Source: Litsea cubeba
Taxonomy: Eukaryota > Streptophyta > Magnoliopsida > Laurales > Lauraceae
DNA length: 64,000 nucleotides
Reading direction: 5' to 3'
NCBI GenBank assembly: GCA_012931725.1
Contig: CM022951.1
Coordinates: 5,355,532 to 5,419,531, forward strand
The notes beneath the pieces are model-generated. The model searched no databases and was not told where the DNA came from. It saw nothing but the letters and a program-made list of their open reading frames with translations. Shown piece by piece: positions 1 to 11,378 of the stretch (position 1 is the stretch's first letter; the number at the start of each line of letters is the position of its first letter). The position numbers were made by a program, and so were the translations under genes.

Positions 1-273
1 TCTTAAACTTTAAAATATTCTTTTAATAATTTGCATCCCCTTACCCCTAAATTTTTTGTAATTTTTTATTTTGACTCTTAAACTTTAAAATCTTCATCCC
101 CCCTCCCCATTGTTTAAACCACTTTTACCAAAAAGAAAAAAAAAAGAATTTCTAGGTTTAAACCAAAACAAACCCAACCTGCCATGGGGTGGTCAACTGA
201 TCTCACATCCCACCTAGCAATCTATTCCTACAGTCATGTTCATTAAATTTATCATTGTATTATTTTTTTTTTT

Positions 274-391
274 AGATGCTCCTATAAGAGATATCTCTTA
301 CCTTATATAAAAGATAGGGTTGGATGCAATCACATTTAAATTATTGACATTAAATATAGATGTGAGAGCCCCCACCTAATCTCTCGTAACA
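274..391 (+). repeat. MITE family A copy, right end truncated
   Basis: It begins AGATGCTCCTATAAGAGATA and continues through the family's internal block (ATTATTGACATTAAATATAGATGTGAG-like) to the inner part of the right arm, then stops in a poly-T stretch. The same family is complete at 35338-35492, shortened at 10997-11088, and present as right-arm halves at 57842-57929 and 58513-58600. Confidence 0.7.
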
Positions 392-1617
392 ATTTTTTTT
401 TCTTTTTTTTCTTGATGGACAACTTTTTTTACCTACAAAAGTGCCATCTTATAGTTCATAGTTCGTACATATACATTAACCTGCTGCCACGTTCATGTAC
501 TTGTTGTAAGAGTTCATCTTCAATTTCAAGTGCGCTTCTGGTTGCCAGCTGCATATTGAATGTAATTGGCTTTGGAACAGTGTTGCAGTACATCTCAGTT
601 CTATTTAAAGGGCGGTTCCGACGTCCTTTTGACTTTTTGGATGAATAAAGGAAATCCACAACGAGGCAGGATATAGGCTTCCACACTTATTTTAAGGGCC
701 TCGTTTCTCACAGTTGTAGGTCCAAATCCAATATCTTAAGTGCGACCTAAACTCATTTTGGCACAAAGAAAACGTCAATTTTTTGATACGCTTGGTATAT
801 AGAGAAGAATCCTCTATCTAGATCATTCATTCATTCCCATGAAATCATGCCATCTACCATGAGGATTTCTAATGGGAGGAATCATTGCATGTTTGAGAAA
901 CACCTTTATAACTCAACACCGAGGTGTCACTCTTTATAACTCAAGCATTTCTTTGTCTATGTGGATTTGCAAAAATCCGATAGGGGAGGTGGAAAAGAGA
1001 ATTTTTTTATGGGTTTGGAGGATTTGAAAAATACTCACTTTTTCTCTTTTCATCCAAACATGGGTTTTCCTCGAAATCGAGAAAAATCAGATAGGATTCC
1101 TCTCGGAGAACATTATCCTAACATGCCCTAGTAAATTCTAAATTGACACGGCAAATTGTTAATTGAAAAGGGACATTTTTTTTCGGATTTTACGCGGAAA
1201 TAGGAGTCCAACGCCACCCCTTAAATAATGTGTTTTCCTCCAACAAAGGGATGTGGCTTTCCTCTTCCACGGATGTACACAAAACTCTAAAATCTTTTTA
1301 TGTAGCACACAAATACTCAAAGTTGGAATGTGGTTGGAATCTAGAAATATCTGAATTTAAGGTCTGATAGAATAAATTAAAATTACAAGACCCTCCTGTG
1401 TATAGGGAAGATGTAGGAGATTCATTAGCAATATATCATTTGGAAGATCATGACAACTTAAAAAAGCAAAGGAGCTCCATGAAATAATGTAAGCGCTGAG
1501 TTGAATTCCCCGATAACATGTCCAAATGACCTCAATAACTGGAGGTTAAGAAACCGGAGGTTATGAAGAGAGTTACAAGAACCCCTCGTGTTTATTTTGC
1601 AAGTAAATCTCAATCGG

Positions 1618-1930
1618 GGAGCGCTACACAGCGTCCGGACATTTTTTAAAAGAAAACACCCCTTTTAGTTGGGCCTACTGAATATATGATGATTATGAAA
1701 GTCCATTTGATGGAAAGATCCATATGAGGCCTACCTATATGCAAAAACTTGAATCCATGAGATCATCCTAACCTTTTGATCCATAACCCTAAATTTTAAC
1801 GATTTAGAAGTATCAGTTTATCATGATTTCAATCCAATAGTGAGAAAAAGGTTGGATGAGTGTCAAACTTAATTGGAGTTGTGAATATTCATAGGGGGTA
1901 GTATGCGTGAAAAGACTAGATTGATTCGAC
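1618..1930 (-). repeat. MITE, inverted copy of the 34.9-35.2 kb repeat
   Basis: Read on the minus strand this stretch matches about 34900-35160 block by block: GACACTCATCCAAC, ATTGGATTGAAATCAT, ATGGATCAAA.GGTTAGG.TGATC, AATGGACTTTCAT.ATCATCAT, GGCCCAACTA. Both end in a small subterminal palindrome (AGCGCTACACAGCGT here, GGCGCTGTCTAGCGCTGCC there). No coding capacity is visible, so this is a non-autonomous DNA element. Confidence 0.7.
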
Positions 1931-4664
1931 ATGGGCCCCATGACAAAAAATAAGTAAATAATAAGGGCGGAAAAAGGAGCGTTTTTTAAGTCAAAATAGA
2001 TAGTCACCAAAACAATTTACTGATACTTTAATAATACACCCCTAAAAAAGTTTAAAATGATTACTTTAGAAGTTGTTAACTTATCTTCTCACCTTATCTT
2101 ACCGAAACCGATGTAAAAATGAAAACATGCAAATGCATTTTTACTTTCTCATAAAGCATACTTCACATTTTCTTAATCATTATCTTTTCTAATCACTTGA
2201 CATATAATTTACCTTTTTTTACTGATGATTAAAACTGACATGTCCTCAAAGCTACTTTGTGGGGCATCACTTACATGAGACAGACAAAGGCAGTGCCTTA
2301 CCACCCTCCCAAGAATTGGGTTGTTGACCCATTGCCACCCTCACTAACATGTAGGTGTTTATTGTTGTAGCAAATTATACTTGGAATAGTAATCATTAAG
2401 TTAGGCAAGATTTTTTCTTTCTAGTTTTTCACTTGCAAATTGTAATGTGTCCGTCCTACTAATCTATCCTATTGCAGGATCCACTCCTTATGATCTGATG
2501 CCAAAAAGATTCGGCCGGGTTCAACATAAATTAGGAAGATTCACCCACACAATTCATTTCGAACTAACCCATTTCCGACCCGAACCATTTAGGTGTTGAT
2601 TGATGTGGAAGTTAAACTTTGCTTAATAAATGATAAATATAATTATGCAAGAGTTTCTTCCTAAACTTTGATTGGCACTCGTTCTTCCTCTCGATCTATC
2701 TCTCAGTGTAGCCCACTCAAATTAAGTCAGAACCGATTGTTTTTTAAGGCCCTACTGGTAGGATCTAAAATACATAGAAAGCTAAATGGATGATTCAGCA
2801 GGGACCATAAAAAATAGGCTTGTTATGGTTAGCTTCCAAAATTTCTGTCTAACATTATTCATTCAAAAATTGTCTAACAATAAAACTTTGGTGCATTTGA
2901 GGGATGAGAGTATTCTACAATAGGGAGGATGAGAGGATTCTACAATAACGAGGACATTAATTTAATCTTTCATGTAGCCCATTATTCTATTGTTTCATAG
3001 AAAATTATTTAAAAAACAAACAGAACAACCAATACAAAATGGTTCTAAGTTTGAAAGTGTGTTTTGAGAAATATCAGCCAATCCAAAAAAGATCAGGAGT
3101 TTGAAACTGCGTTTTGAAAACATGCTCTTACCTAACTTAGAAATGAGACAATTAATACATGAATGTGAGGCATTTACTTTGACCATTGATTTCATGACTG
3201 CTATATTTTAAACCATGACTTAAAAGACTCCTGTCCCAACTGCCACTAAACTTTCCCTTTGCAAATACCTAATTCTTTCACTTTCAGTTTCCATGTTAGT
3301 TTCATGTTTTTGTAGTTACATGTTTCCTGTTTATGTAACTACTGTTGAGGAAAATGACATGATAGGAGACAACTGTTTGTGGGCTCAAATCATTTACACT
3401 CACCTACTCACCTGTCTTGATCAATCCTATGTATCAGGTAAGGCCATAAAGAAATTGGAAGGCATGACCTCCAGATTAAAATTGAACTTCCTAACCACAC
3501 AAACATTTTAATTGTGAATACTTAATTTTAATTGTGAATAACATTATAAGTATGGGTCATTTACCATTGAATTAAATTATCTTAAATTCACTGTTAAATC
3601 CGTTAGGCCATTTGCATTAATTGGGAGCTATCAATCATTTCAACCGGGCTTTTAAATTCTTATAAATAATTTAAAAAAAAAAACCACCCATCACCAAAAA
3701 CTAGTAAGGTTGGATTTTAAACTAAATATCAGTCAACTCTCTAACGTTATGATCCCACCCAACACCTTTAATTAGGGGGAGTAGACTTTTTTGATGGCAG
3801 GACAAATAGAATTCTATGAGCCTGTTGCTACAGATGGAGCCTACCTTTCATCCTGAAAAAACTTAAAAGAAGAAGAAGAAGAAAAGTATTTAATTCTCCT
3901 ACTTTATAGGAAAGGTAGTGAACAGTAAAATTATAGCTTCCTAGTTCCTACTCAACATAAAAGCCATTAATTTGAAGACATTGTTTCACATGCAAAAAGT
4001 TTGCCTTTCTCCTCATTCCAATTTGCCCTTAAAAGAGAGAAATTAATCTCCCCCTTAGCTACTTTCCTTAGTGGAAAGGAAGAATTGATTTTTATTGAAA
4101 GAAAGAAAAGAAACCATTTTCTCTAATACCACTAGAATCTTGAAATTTTGTTTTCATTATCAACATTGAATTTCTTATTATCAAAATATGATAGATGGTC
4201 ATTCAATAATTTATTCTACATTAAAAAAAAAAAAGTTTCTCTTGCTTACTTTTCTCCTTTCAACTTCAACATAGTGGAGGGTTTGGTTGGCCACCCACCA
4301 AAGAAAATTTATGAAACAATATCTCCAAAGTTTCTCTTTCCATTTGGAGATTTTCCCACTTCTCCTACAATCATACAAAATAAAAATAAAAAGAAAAGAA
4401 ATCCCCATTTGTTTTCAATCCATTTAATCTGATCTCCTTTCACAAAATCACTAAAAAAATTACATTTCTGCACCCATATCCATCCATATTATAATATATT
4501 GCAGTCTACAAAATTAGCTAGTATAATAGACAAAGAACAATGAGAAATAAAAATAAATATAAAAAAAAAAAGTAGATAGATGTATGTAATAAAGATCATA
4601 TAGAAACGATTAGAAAAGAAAAATCAAGAAACCAAAATTAGAAAAATTATATATGAAAATCTTG

Positions 4665-4892
4665 TCATTTCTTTAGACTGTAGGATTTGAGGGTGGCACC
4701 GCAGAAGGTGCAGATGATGGCCCGCCAAGACTTCCAATAGAAAGGAACGTAACAGAACCTCGTAGCGGTCTTCATATCGGCGACACTCGCCCCACCTCCA
4801 CACCGGGAGCAGATCCCAGCTGCCGGCTTGCTGCTCCCCACCATCCGCTTCTGGTCCACCAAAAAGCAGAAGAACACCATCCCAATTCCCAA
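4665..4892 (-). CDS. small zinc-ribbon-like CxxC protein, 75 aa
   Basis: A compact single-exon ORF of 75 residues. The first 12 residues are hydrophobic (GMVFFCFLV). Two CxxC pairs lie at about 28-31 (CSRC) and 61-64 (CTFC), spaced as in a zinc ribbon, with an aromatic Arg-rich block between them (TRFCYVPFYWKSWRA). I know proteins of this shape as short uncharacterised plant proteins, but no function is established to my knowledge. The gene is supported by higher GC than its surroundings, a TATA box about 150 bp upstream of the ATG and two ABRE-like motifs beyond it. Metal binding is inferred from the Cys spacing. It stands alone, with no close neighbour. Confidence 0.75.
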   Translation of the reverse strand: MGIGMVFFCFLVDQKRMVGSSKPAAGICSRCGGGASVADMKTATRFCYVPFYWKSWRAIICTFCGATLKSYSLKK

Positions 4893-5040
4893 CCGTGTTC
4901 CTGTAGCGTTTCGGTCCCTCCTCCTTCCGTTTCGTTTCGTAGCGTCTCAGGTTTCGTAGGGTACCCGTGTCTCTGGGGTGTTTTGTGAATACTATATGCT
5001 CTCTCCTACTGAAGAGAAAAACTGATCCGGGGAGGAGTTT

Positions 5041-5049
5041 ATTTTTATA
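5041..5049 (-). promoter_or_regulatory. TATA box of the small CxxC gene
   Basis: On the minus strand the sequence reads CTCTCTATAAAAATAAAC, a canonical plant TATA box about 150 bp upstream of the ATG at 4892. This places the start of transcription near 5010-5020 and gives a leader of roughly 120 nt. Confidence 0.7.
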
Positions 5050-5085
5050 GAGAGAGGATGCTGGTTGGAGATGTCCAGGATGTGT

Positions 5086-5256
5086 GACACGTGTCGTAGG
5101 ACACTGAAGGAACCGTCCATTTTATTTAATTGGGAAGAAGAAGAAGATCTGAGCATGTGGAGAAGTTAGGTAGGTAGGTAGGTGGCGGGCACCGTTTAGC
5201 TCTCTTTTTCTCTCCGTCTTTAAATGCTGATTTTTCGAGACACTATGACACGTGGC
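5086..5256 (-). promoter_or_regulatory. paired G-box/ABRE elements and MYB AC-like repeat
   Basis: GACACGTGTC at 5086-5095 is a perfect palindrome around the G-box CACGTG. GACACGTGGC at 5247-5256 matches the ABRE consensus ACACGTGGC. Between them, 5167-5183 contains GGTAGGTAGGTAGGTGG, which on the gene strand gives repeated ACCTACC, the MYB AC element. They lie 40 to 210 bp upstream of the TATA box. Known ABRE biology suggests ABA or dehydration control; this is inference from motif content. Confidence 0.55.
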
Positions 5257-5366
5257 AAATTTTTTATTTTTCAAAGATAAAAAAACACGGTGGGCCCAAC
5301 AAACTCACTGAAATCTACTCAACTCAAAATAAAAGTAGTCCAATGTCCGTGATAAATATTTAATAA

Positions 5367-5680
5367 GGGTCTGATTGGATGAATGAGGATTAGAGTGAAA
5401 TGAAGTGGATTTCACATGTAGAGTTAAGTGAAGAGAAGTAGGTTGAACTTAAAGTAGAGTACTTCACTTTACTTCCATTTGGATGCTTATTTTGAAGTTA
5501 AAGTTTGGAGTAGAATCCACTTTTATTCATGAAAATAGAAGTATTTAGAATTGAAGTCAAATGAAATACATGTGGCTCACAACATTACTTCATCTATCAA
5601 TTTGGTAGAGTTGAAATTTTAGACTGTTATGGCACATTTAACTTCACTATACTCTATTTTTTACCTATCCAAACAAGCCC
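5367..5680. repeat. Tourist/PIF-Harbinger-like MITE
   Basis: The left end GGGTCTGATTGGATGAATGA and the right end TATCCAAACAAGCCC form inverted termini (right end reversed: GGGCTTGTTTGGATA). The element is flanked on both sides by TAA (5364-5366 and 5681-5683), the 3-bp target type of PIF/Harbinger elements. It is 314 bp with no coding capacity. Confidence 0.65.
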
Positions 5681-6660
5681 TAAAGTGAGACCAGCTTCCG
5701 CTAACTTTTTCAATTTTTACTATTGGATCTAAACTTAGTTAAAAAAGCAGAGTTTGCATTATTAGAACGGTTGACAATCTAACTAAAAAAATAATGTATT
5801 TAAAGAATTAGCTTAAAATAAATAAAAACGGAGAAACATAATTTACATAATTAACTCTAATATAGTTGGTACAAACAAGGCTTTAATATTGATGATGATT
5901 TTGACAATATTCTATATAATGGGAGCAAACTTATTTTGAGTGGCTCAAATTTTTAATAAGTGGGTCCATTGGGAAAATTCCACTCCTTCGTATCAAGATT
6001 TTTATATGTCAATGCCTCCGGTCTCCTTTACAGTGGTAGATCAACTTTCAATATTCAATAGGACAAGTGGCCCATAATTAAGCAACGTGACAAACATTTT
6101 TTCATATTTAATAGGACAAATGGCCCATAAACAGTTTTTTTTTTTTTAAAATGTAATAATGGGGTTTAAGTCATACATTCAGTTTGTCTCCTCATGCAAT
6201 ATTTCCAAGACAATAACAAGGACGAAAAGGATGTGGATTCTTACTCCCATTATTTTATACTTTTCTTAGTTGATATTATATTGGGTAGATTTATTAGGAT
6301 TTGACTCACTGGGTCAAAATAAAGAAGATATATGGGCTGTTCTGTCGTGTGGATATTTGTGACCCACCCTCTGTACAGAGAGTTTCTTTAAAGCCCATTT
6401 GGGGCCACACCAACATTATAAGGAAGTGGGAGATCAAAAGAGTTGATGAAATTGACATGATGCAAAGAGAGTTGGGTTGACATAGGGATCCTACATGCTC
6501 AAACAAAAAGGGTTCTGCACAATGAGCTATACCATTAAGATTCCATTAAGATTTCTAAGAATAAATCTAATAGTCCATCTTTATCATCATCATCATCATT
6601 AAAACTAAGGTTTCTCAAAATGATAACTATATCTTTTGAAAACTAAAGTTTCTAGTGTCC

Positions 6661-6869
6661 AATCTCCCACACTTTAACCCTGAGGGGTAGCTCAGTTGGC
6701 CTAGGAGTTAATTTGCATCCAAAGGTTATGGGTTCGAAACTGCACTACCACACTGGGGTCATAGGGGGGTTTTATCCGGCTTTCTCTCCTATATCCGTAG
6801 GGATTATTCTAGCCCAAAGGACTAGGAACCCCGCGTTATATAAAAAAAAAAAAATCTCCCACACCTTAA
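6661..6869 (+). mobile_element. tRNA-derived SINE with 17-bp target duplication
   Basis: The element spans about 6678-6852. It has an A-box-like TAGCTCAGTTGG near the 5' end, a B box in GGTTATGGGTTCGAAAC, a tRNA-unrelated body and a terminal poly(A). Flanking duplications are AATCTCCCACACTTTAA (6661-6677) and AATCTCCCACACCTTAA (6853-6869), with one mismatch. This is the classic product of target-primed reverse transcription. It is not a functional tRNA: there is no acceptor stem and the body is too long. Confidence 0.85.
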
Positions 6870-7299
6870 ATGACTCTAACAAGTGAATTAACAACTTTTA
6901 AGCCATCAAAATAAAATAGGCCTACGGAGAATCCCTTCTCTATAGCCGCTTTTAGCACGAGGAGAGTCACCCTCGTTTTACCTTCTTTGGTTGACCCGAT
7001 ATGATTCTCAATCCTAACATAAGTCCTTAAATTATTTTTTGACTTTGTCACTAATTAATGAATTACAAAATTATTAGAATAACAACAAAAACTATAGCAT
7101 CACTTTTTCATTGTTAGGCTGGTAAGATTCGATCACATGATTTCACCGTTCCAATGGGTTCTACTTGATTTCACCATCTAAATGGGTTTTATTAATCAGA
7201 TTAATTCTACATGGTATTTAGTCTGCTCCCTCTTAGTCTTATAGGGATTAGTTCGACTCAAAGTGCTGGGACACCCTCCGTTATATATGATGATGCCAA

Positions 7300-7935
7300 A
7301 ATTGATTTCGGACACCACCGGTCGAGTAATAAATGCTAAATACAATAATTCAATAATTAAAGAGGAGAGAGAAGGGACTATAGTGGTTTGGTCAAAATGA
7401 CCTACGTCCACTTCAGAAAGGCAGAGGTTGCCTGTGGTATTTTACTTCTCCAATGAGTAGGGATTACAGGCTAGGAAAATACAAGAGTAGAAAAATGAAA
7501 AGATATCAATTGCCCCTCAAATGATGAGAGGGCTCTCCTATTTGTAGTCTTCCCCTAACAAATGGGGACGGCTTTAATGCAACGTCTCTTTGGAGCCTTA
7601 GAGCTGCCCTCGAGGGACGAGGCAGGTGGAGGCAGGTGAGTTCTTCTCCGCACGAATTGGTAAAAGCGGGTAAGGAGAGAATTGGTAAAAGCGGGTAAGG
7701 AGATGACTTCTTCCGAAGCGACGTGGTATCCTTGACATTGCGAGGCTTCGTGAAGCAAGCCTCGGATCTCAACGGACTAAAACAGATCACGGATCGAGTT
7801 ACTTTGGCCTGACCCATCATCCTGATTGGGTCACTTGGGCTTGGACCGGATCACCTAGACCTAACTCACCATCACTTGTTGGGTCATTTGGGCCTTACTC
7901 ATCAATATATAAGTGGGCCCTATCAATAATTCTCA
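7300..7935 (-). mobile_element. degenerate LTR retrotransposon LTR fragment
   Basis: On the minus strand this reads like an LTR: a GC-rich U3-like block, CTACAAATAGGAGAGCCCTC as a possible core promoter, then a T-rich region and GTGGACGTAGGTCATTTTGA near the end. An internal tandem copy of AATTGGTAAAAGCGGGTAAG lies at 7656-7703. No clean termini or target duplication were found. SINE-like debris adjoins at 7240-7290. Confidence 0.45.
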
Positions 7936-7977
7936 CGAAAGCATGGTGAGAACTAGTTCTCACTTGAATATTTCCCA
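7927..7977 (-). repeat. MITE terminus in the PPR gene upstream region
   Basis: On the minus strand: GGGAAATATTCAAGTG followed by the palindrome AGAACTAGTTCT. The same ordered pair occurs at 58621-58655. It lies about 220 bp upstream of the PPR start codon. Confidence 0.6.
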
Positions 7978-8102
7978 AAGGAAAATATTCTCTTGAGGGC
8001 AATTTCTTTATAGTATTTGACACATGCCCGTCTTTCCATTTCGGGTCCTTTTTGTGTATTCCGGCATAGTGCGACCCATTTTCTCGCCAACCAGGCTACT
8101 AC

Positions 8103-8110
8103 TATATAAA
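8103..8110 (+). promoter_or_regulatory. TATA box of the PPR gene
   Basis: TATATAAA about 85 bp upstream of the ATG at 8194. A CT-rich patch (8168-8189) sits between it and the start codon. The leader would be about 55 nt. Confidence 0.6.
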
Positions 8111-8193
8111 GATGAAGCTCTTGCCGGTTTGAATTTGAAATCTCTCGCGCCGTTGGAATTTGAAATATCTCTCTCTTTCTCTCTCTCACATTC

Positions 8194-10164
8194 ATGCTGT
8201 TTATGAAGAAGCAGTTGTACTGCAAACGCCATTTCAGCTATCTTCTCCAACCAAATCCCAAAGAGAACAAAACCCCATCTCCACAATCCAAGATCCTCCA
8301 TTTCTGCAAGTTGGGTTTGCTCCCGCAAGCTCTCAACCTCCTCAATTCCACTAGTCCCCATTTCATCTCTGTAAAACCCAACGTCTACGCCTCTCTCTTG
8401 CAGACATGCGTCCAATCCACCTCATTCACCCACGGCCTCCAAATCCATTCCCATGTCATCAAATCCGGCCTCGACTACGACCGATTCGTCGGCAACAACT
8501 TACTCTCCATGTACTTCAAACTATGCCCCAATTTCTCCGAAACCCGAATGGTTTTCGATAATCTCTGCATCAGAGATGTGATCTCTTGGACTTCGATGGT
8601 CTCGGGTTATGTTCGTGTTGGAAAGCCGAAAGAATCCCTCAAGTTGTTTCGGGAAATGTTGGATTCTGGCGTTGAGCCTAATGGATTTACGCTCTCCGCT
8701 GCGATCAAGGCGTGTTCGGAGCTGGAAGCGTTGCGGACTGGGAGATGCTTTCATGGGGTTGTCTTGGTTCGCAGGTTTGAATCCAATTATGTGATTGCCA
8801 GCACTTTGATTGACATGTATGGGAGGAATTTCGAAGTGGAAGATGCACGGAAGGTGTTTGATGAAATGCTGGTACCAGATGGGATTTGTTGGACATCTGT
8901 TATTTCAGCACTTACGCGGTGTGATCAGTTTGATGAAGCACTGGGGTTCTTCTACTCAATGCAGAAGAATTGTAGCTTGTCTGCTGATGGGTTTACATTT
9001 GGAACCGTGTTGACTGCTTGCGGAAATCTGGGGAGGTTGAAACAAGGTAAAGAAGTGCATGCTAAGGTAATTACATCTGGAATTGGTGGGAATGTGGTGG
9101 TTGAGAGCAGCCTCATTGACATGTATGGGAAATGCAGGTCTGTTGATGATTCTCGTCGGGTATTTGATCGCATGCAGACAAAGAATTATGTTACTTGGTG
9201 TGCATTGCTCAGTGGGTATTGCCAGAACGGTGATTTTGAAGCTGTACTAGAGCTCTTTCGTGGGATGAAGGAAGGTGATCATTACAGCTTTGGGACAGTT
9301 CTTCGAGCTTGTGCAGGTCTGGCTGCCGTGAGAAATGGAAAAGAGGTTCACTGCCATTTTCTAAGGACAGGCGGGTGGAGGGATGTGATTGTGGAATCCG
9401 CTCTTGTTGATCTTTATGCAAAGTGCGGATGTATAGATTACGCATACTGTGTTTTCTCTAAGATTTATGTCAGGAATTTGATTACTTGGAATTCAATGAT
9501 TGGTGGGTTTGCTCAAAATGGTAGGGGCAAGGAAGCTGTCACAATGTTTAAGGAGATGGTTAAGGAAGGGATTAAGCCTGATTACATTAGTTTTATCGGA
9601 GTGCTATTTGCTTGTAGCCATGCGGGTTTAGTCGATGAGGGGTGGAAGTATTTTATGTCAATGAGAGAAGATTATGGTATTAAAGCCGGAGTCGAGCATT
9701 ATAATTGCATGGTTGACCTTCTTGGTCGAGCTGGATTACTTGAAGAAGCAGAGGTTTTGATCAAGAGCGCAGATTTTAGCGAAGATTCCTCTCTATGGGC
9801 AGCTCTTCTTGGTGCTTGCACAGCTCATTCAAATTTGGATGTAGCAGAGCGTGTGGCAAAGAAGATGATGGAATTGCAACCAGAATATCATTTAAGCTAT
9901 GTCCTTCTGACAAATGTCTATAGAGCAATTGGCCGGTGGGATGATGCTTTGGAGATCAGAAAATTAATGGAAGATAGAAGGATAAAGAAAACACCAGGGA
10001 AGAGCTGGATTGAAATCAAGAGCAACCGTAGTTCATATTTCCATGGAAATGATACAAATCTGTTCCAGGAAGTGAACTCTTCAGGCATCACTAGATTGGA
10101 CTGTGAGACTGGAAGGGTGGGATACCAGCCCGACATAAACCATATAGTTGTTTGTGAAGGATAG
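8194..10164 (+). CDS. PLS-E type pentatricopeptide repeat protein, At1g03540-like
   Basis: An intronless 656-residue protein. An N-terminal stretch of about 60 residues is rich in basic and hydroxylated residues, compatible with an organelle targeting peptide. PPR units of about 31-36 residues follow in P-L-S order through most of the protein, recognisable by repeated blocks such as SLIDMYGKC, VTWCALLSGYCQNG and TFGTVLTACGNL. The E region follows (about 530-610: SLWAALLGAC ... GKSWIEIK), then a short E+-like end (GYQPDINHIV) and the stop. There is no DYW domain. The protein resembles Arabidopsis At1g03540 along its whole length from memory. Proteins of this class bind RNA in mitochondria or plastids, usually for C-to-U editing with a separate deaminase; the target is unknown. 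Start choice: the first ATG after the TATA box and CT patch; MKKQLY, three codons on, is an alternative. Confidence 0.93.
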   Translation: MLFMKKQLYCKRHFSYLLQPNPKENKTPSPQSKILHFCKLGLLPQALNLLNSTSPHFISVKPNVYASLLQTCVQSTSFTHGLQIHSHVIKSGLDYDRFVGNNLLSMYFKLCPNFSETRMVFDNLCIRDVISWTSMVSGYVRVGKPKESLKLFREMLDSGVEPNGFTLSAAIKACSELEALRTGRCFHGVVLVRRFESNYVIASTLIDMYGRNFEVEDARKVFDEMLVPDGICWTSVISALTRCDQFDEALGFFYSMQKNCSLSADGFTFGTVLTACGNLGRLKQGKEVHAKVITSGIGGNVVVESSLIDMYGKCRSVDDSRRVFDRMQTKNYVTWCALLSGYCQNGDFEAVLELFRGMKEGDHYSFGTVLRACAGLAAVRNGKEVHCHFLRTGGWRDVIVESALVDLYAKCGCIDYAYCVFSKIYVRNLITWNSMIGGFAQNGRGKEAVTMFKEMVKEGIKPDYISFIGVLFACSHAGLVDEGWKYFMSMREDYGIKAGVEHYNCMVDLLGRAGLLEEAEVLIKSADFSEDSSLWAALLGACTAHSNLDVAERVAKKMMELQPEYHLSYVLLTNVYRAIGRWDDALEIRKLMEDRRIKKTPGKSWIEIKSNRSSYFHGNDTNLFQEVNSSGITRLDCETGRVGYQPDINHIVVCEG

Positions 10165-10996
10165 CATCAGTGCGTTCTTTCGTTGTGGATTCAGGTACTG
10201 AAAAAGTCTTGGATTCTTCTCTTGATTCAGGTAATCTTGGCTCTCAGGAAAGCTAGATTCTTCGGTAAGGTCATATTTCAAAATAAGTTATGTTTTGTTC
10301 TAAGATAGACCGGATGCTCCTTGTTGAGGAACAAAATCAGATTAAAGATAAGAACACTATAGGTTCTTCTTGGCAATCAGAGAAACGGTGATGATAAGCT
10401 TGAATAAAACTCATGCTGCTCTATGCTGATAGTTGTAGAGGATCTTTGAGACAGAGCATGCTAAACTTGAGCATTTTCTTATCGTAGTTAGTGCGGGAAA
10501 ACAAGATTGAGACAGTGGTATGATTCGAAGATTTTGTCTTTTGAATTCTCAAGACGAATGTGATCGCGAGATTGATATGTATGTGGTAAGATGTTTAATG
10601 GAAGATGGCAAAACTTTATGAGAATAAGGATCAAGGCAGGAACTGAAGTAAATTCAGGTTCTTGTGTTATTAATGACAGATTGTCTCCTTCAGCAGGAAG
10701 CAATGAATTGTAGGCATTGGAACATTGAAGTTACTGCAGAAATGAATCTGACTCGTGGTGGCTAGGATCATTGCCCTAACATTGATTTTAATGGATTCAA
10801 CCGGAAAATGATATGGTTTTTCGATTTTCTTTTGCATTTCAACAAATAAGGTCTGAATAGAGGGGTGATTTCAGCAGGCCCGTGAGTGATTTGGAGGTAA
10901 AATGACATTTTTTTTCATGACGATTTAAATCACTCGAATGTTGTATAGCCGGCCTGGACATGCATCTTATCGTAGGGCATGTGAACATGTATTTGA
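10165..10996 (+). other. 3' flank of the PPR gene
   Basis: Probably the 3' UTR. The first candidate poly(A) signal is AATAAA at 10403-10408, 240 nt after the stop codon. No coding frame of interest follows before the MITE at 10997. Confidence 0.45.
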
Positions 10997-11088
10997 GGGA
11001 GATGCTCTTATGAGAGATAGGGGTGGGGGCCCTTACATCTATCGAATCTCTCATTTAAGGTGAGAGATATCTCTTATAGGAGCATCTC
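10997..11088. repeat. MITE family A, 92-bp internally deleted copy
   Basis: Begins GGGAGATGCTCTTATGAGAG and ends CTCTTATAGGAGCATCTC, so both arms of the family A inverted repeat are present with the centre deleted. Compare the full copy at 35338-35492. Confidence 0.75.
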
Positions 11089-11378
11089 AATGCATTGTTA
11101 AAGGATGTGAGTTCAGTGATAACAGGGAGTGTTGGATAATAGGTTTCTGCAGCATTCTTATTCTCCTGTAGCTGGAACATGCTTTGTGGAGTTCTAGGAG
11201 TTAGAACTGGGTTATGCTGCTTTCTAACCAATGTTGTGCTCTTCGATATGTGCTTGACAATTTAACAAGTGGTTTTAGGTAAGGGGCCTATCCGGAACTG
11301 ATATGGAGAGCTTTATGATCATGGGGCAGTTGATTCATTCTACTATTTAAAGCTTTACTTAACCCATTTCCTACACAC

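Larger units (their letters stand above)
1..4640. other. gene-free AT-rich stretch
   Basis: No ORF here resembles a known protein; all open frames are short and AT-driven. The first 110 bases contain two copies of a TCTTAAACTTTAAAAT motif, like the tail of the plant MITE type seen again near 30.4 kb. Two recognisable MITE pieces (274-391 and 1618-1930) are listed separately. The rest is diverged unique or ancient repeat sequence. Confidence 0.6.

Noticed and set aside
6678..6740. Functional tRNA gene
   Set aside because: A and B boxes are present, but there is no acceptor stem, and the element continues into a SINE body with poly(A) and target duplications.
8008..8415. 135-aa minus-strand ORF over the PPR start
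   Set aside because: It is antisense to the PPR leader and N-terminus, which has a clear promoter and family match.
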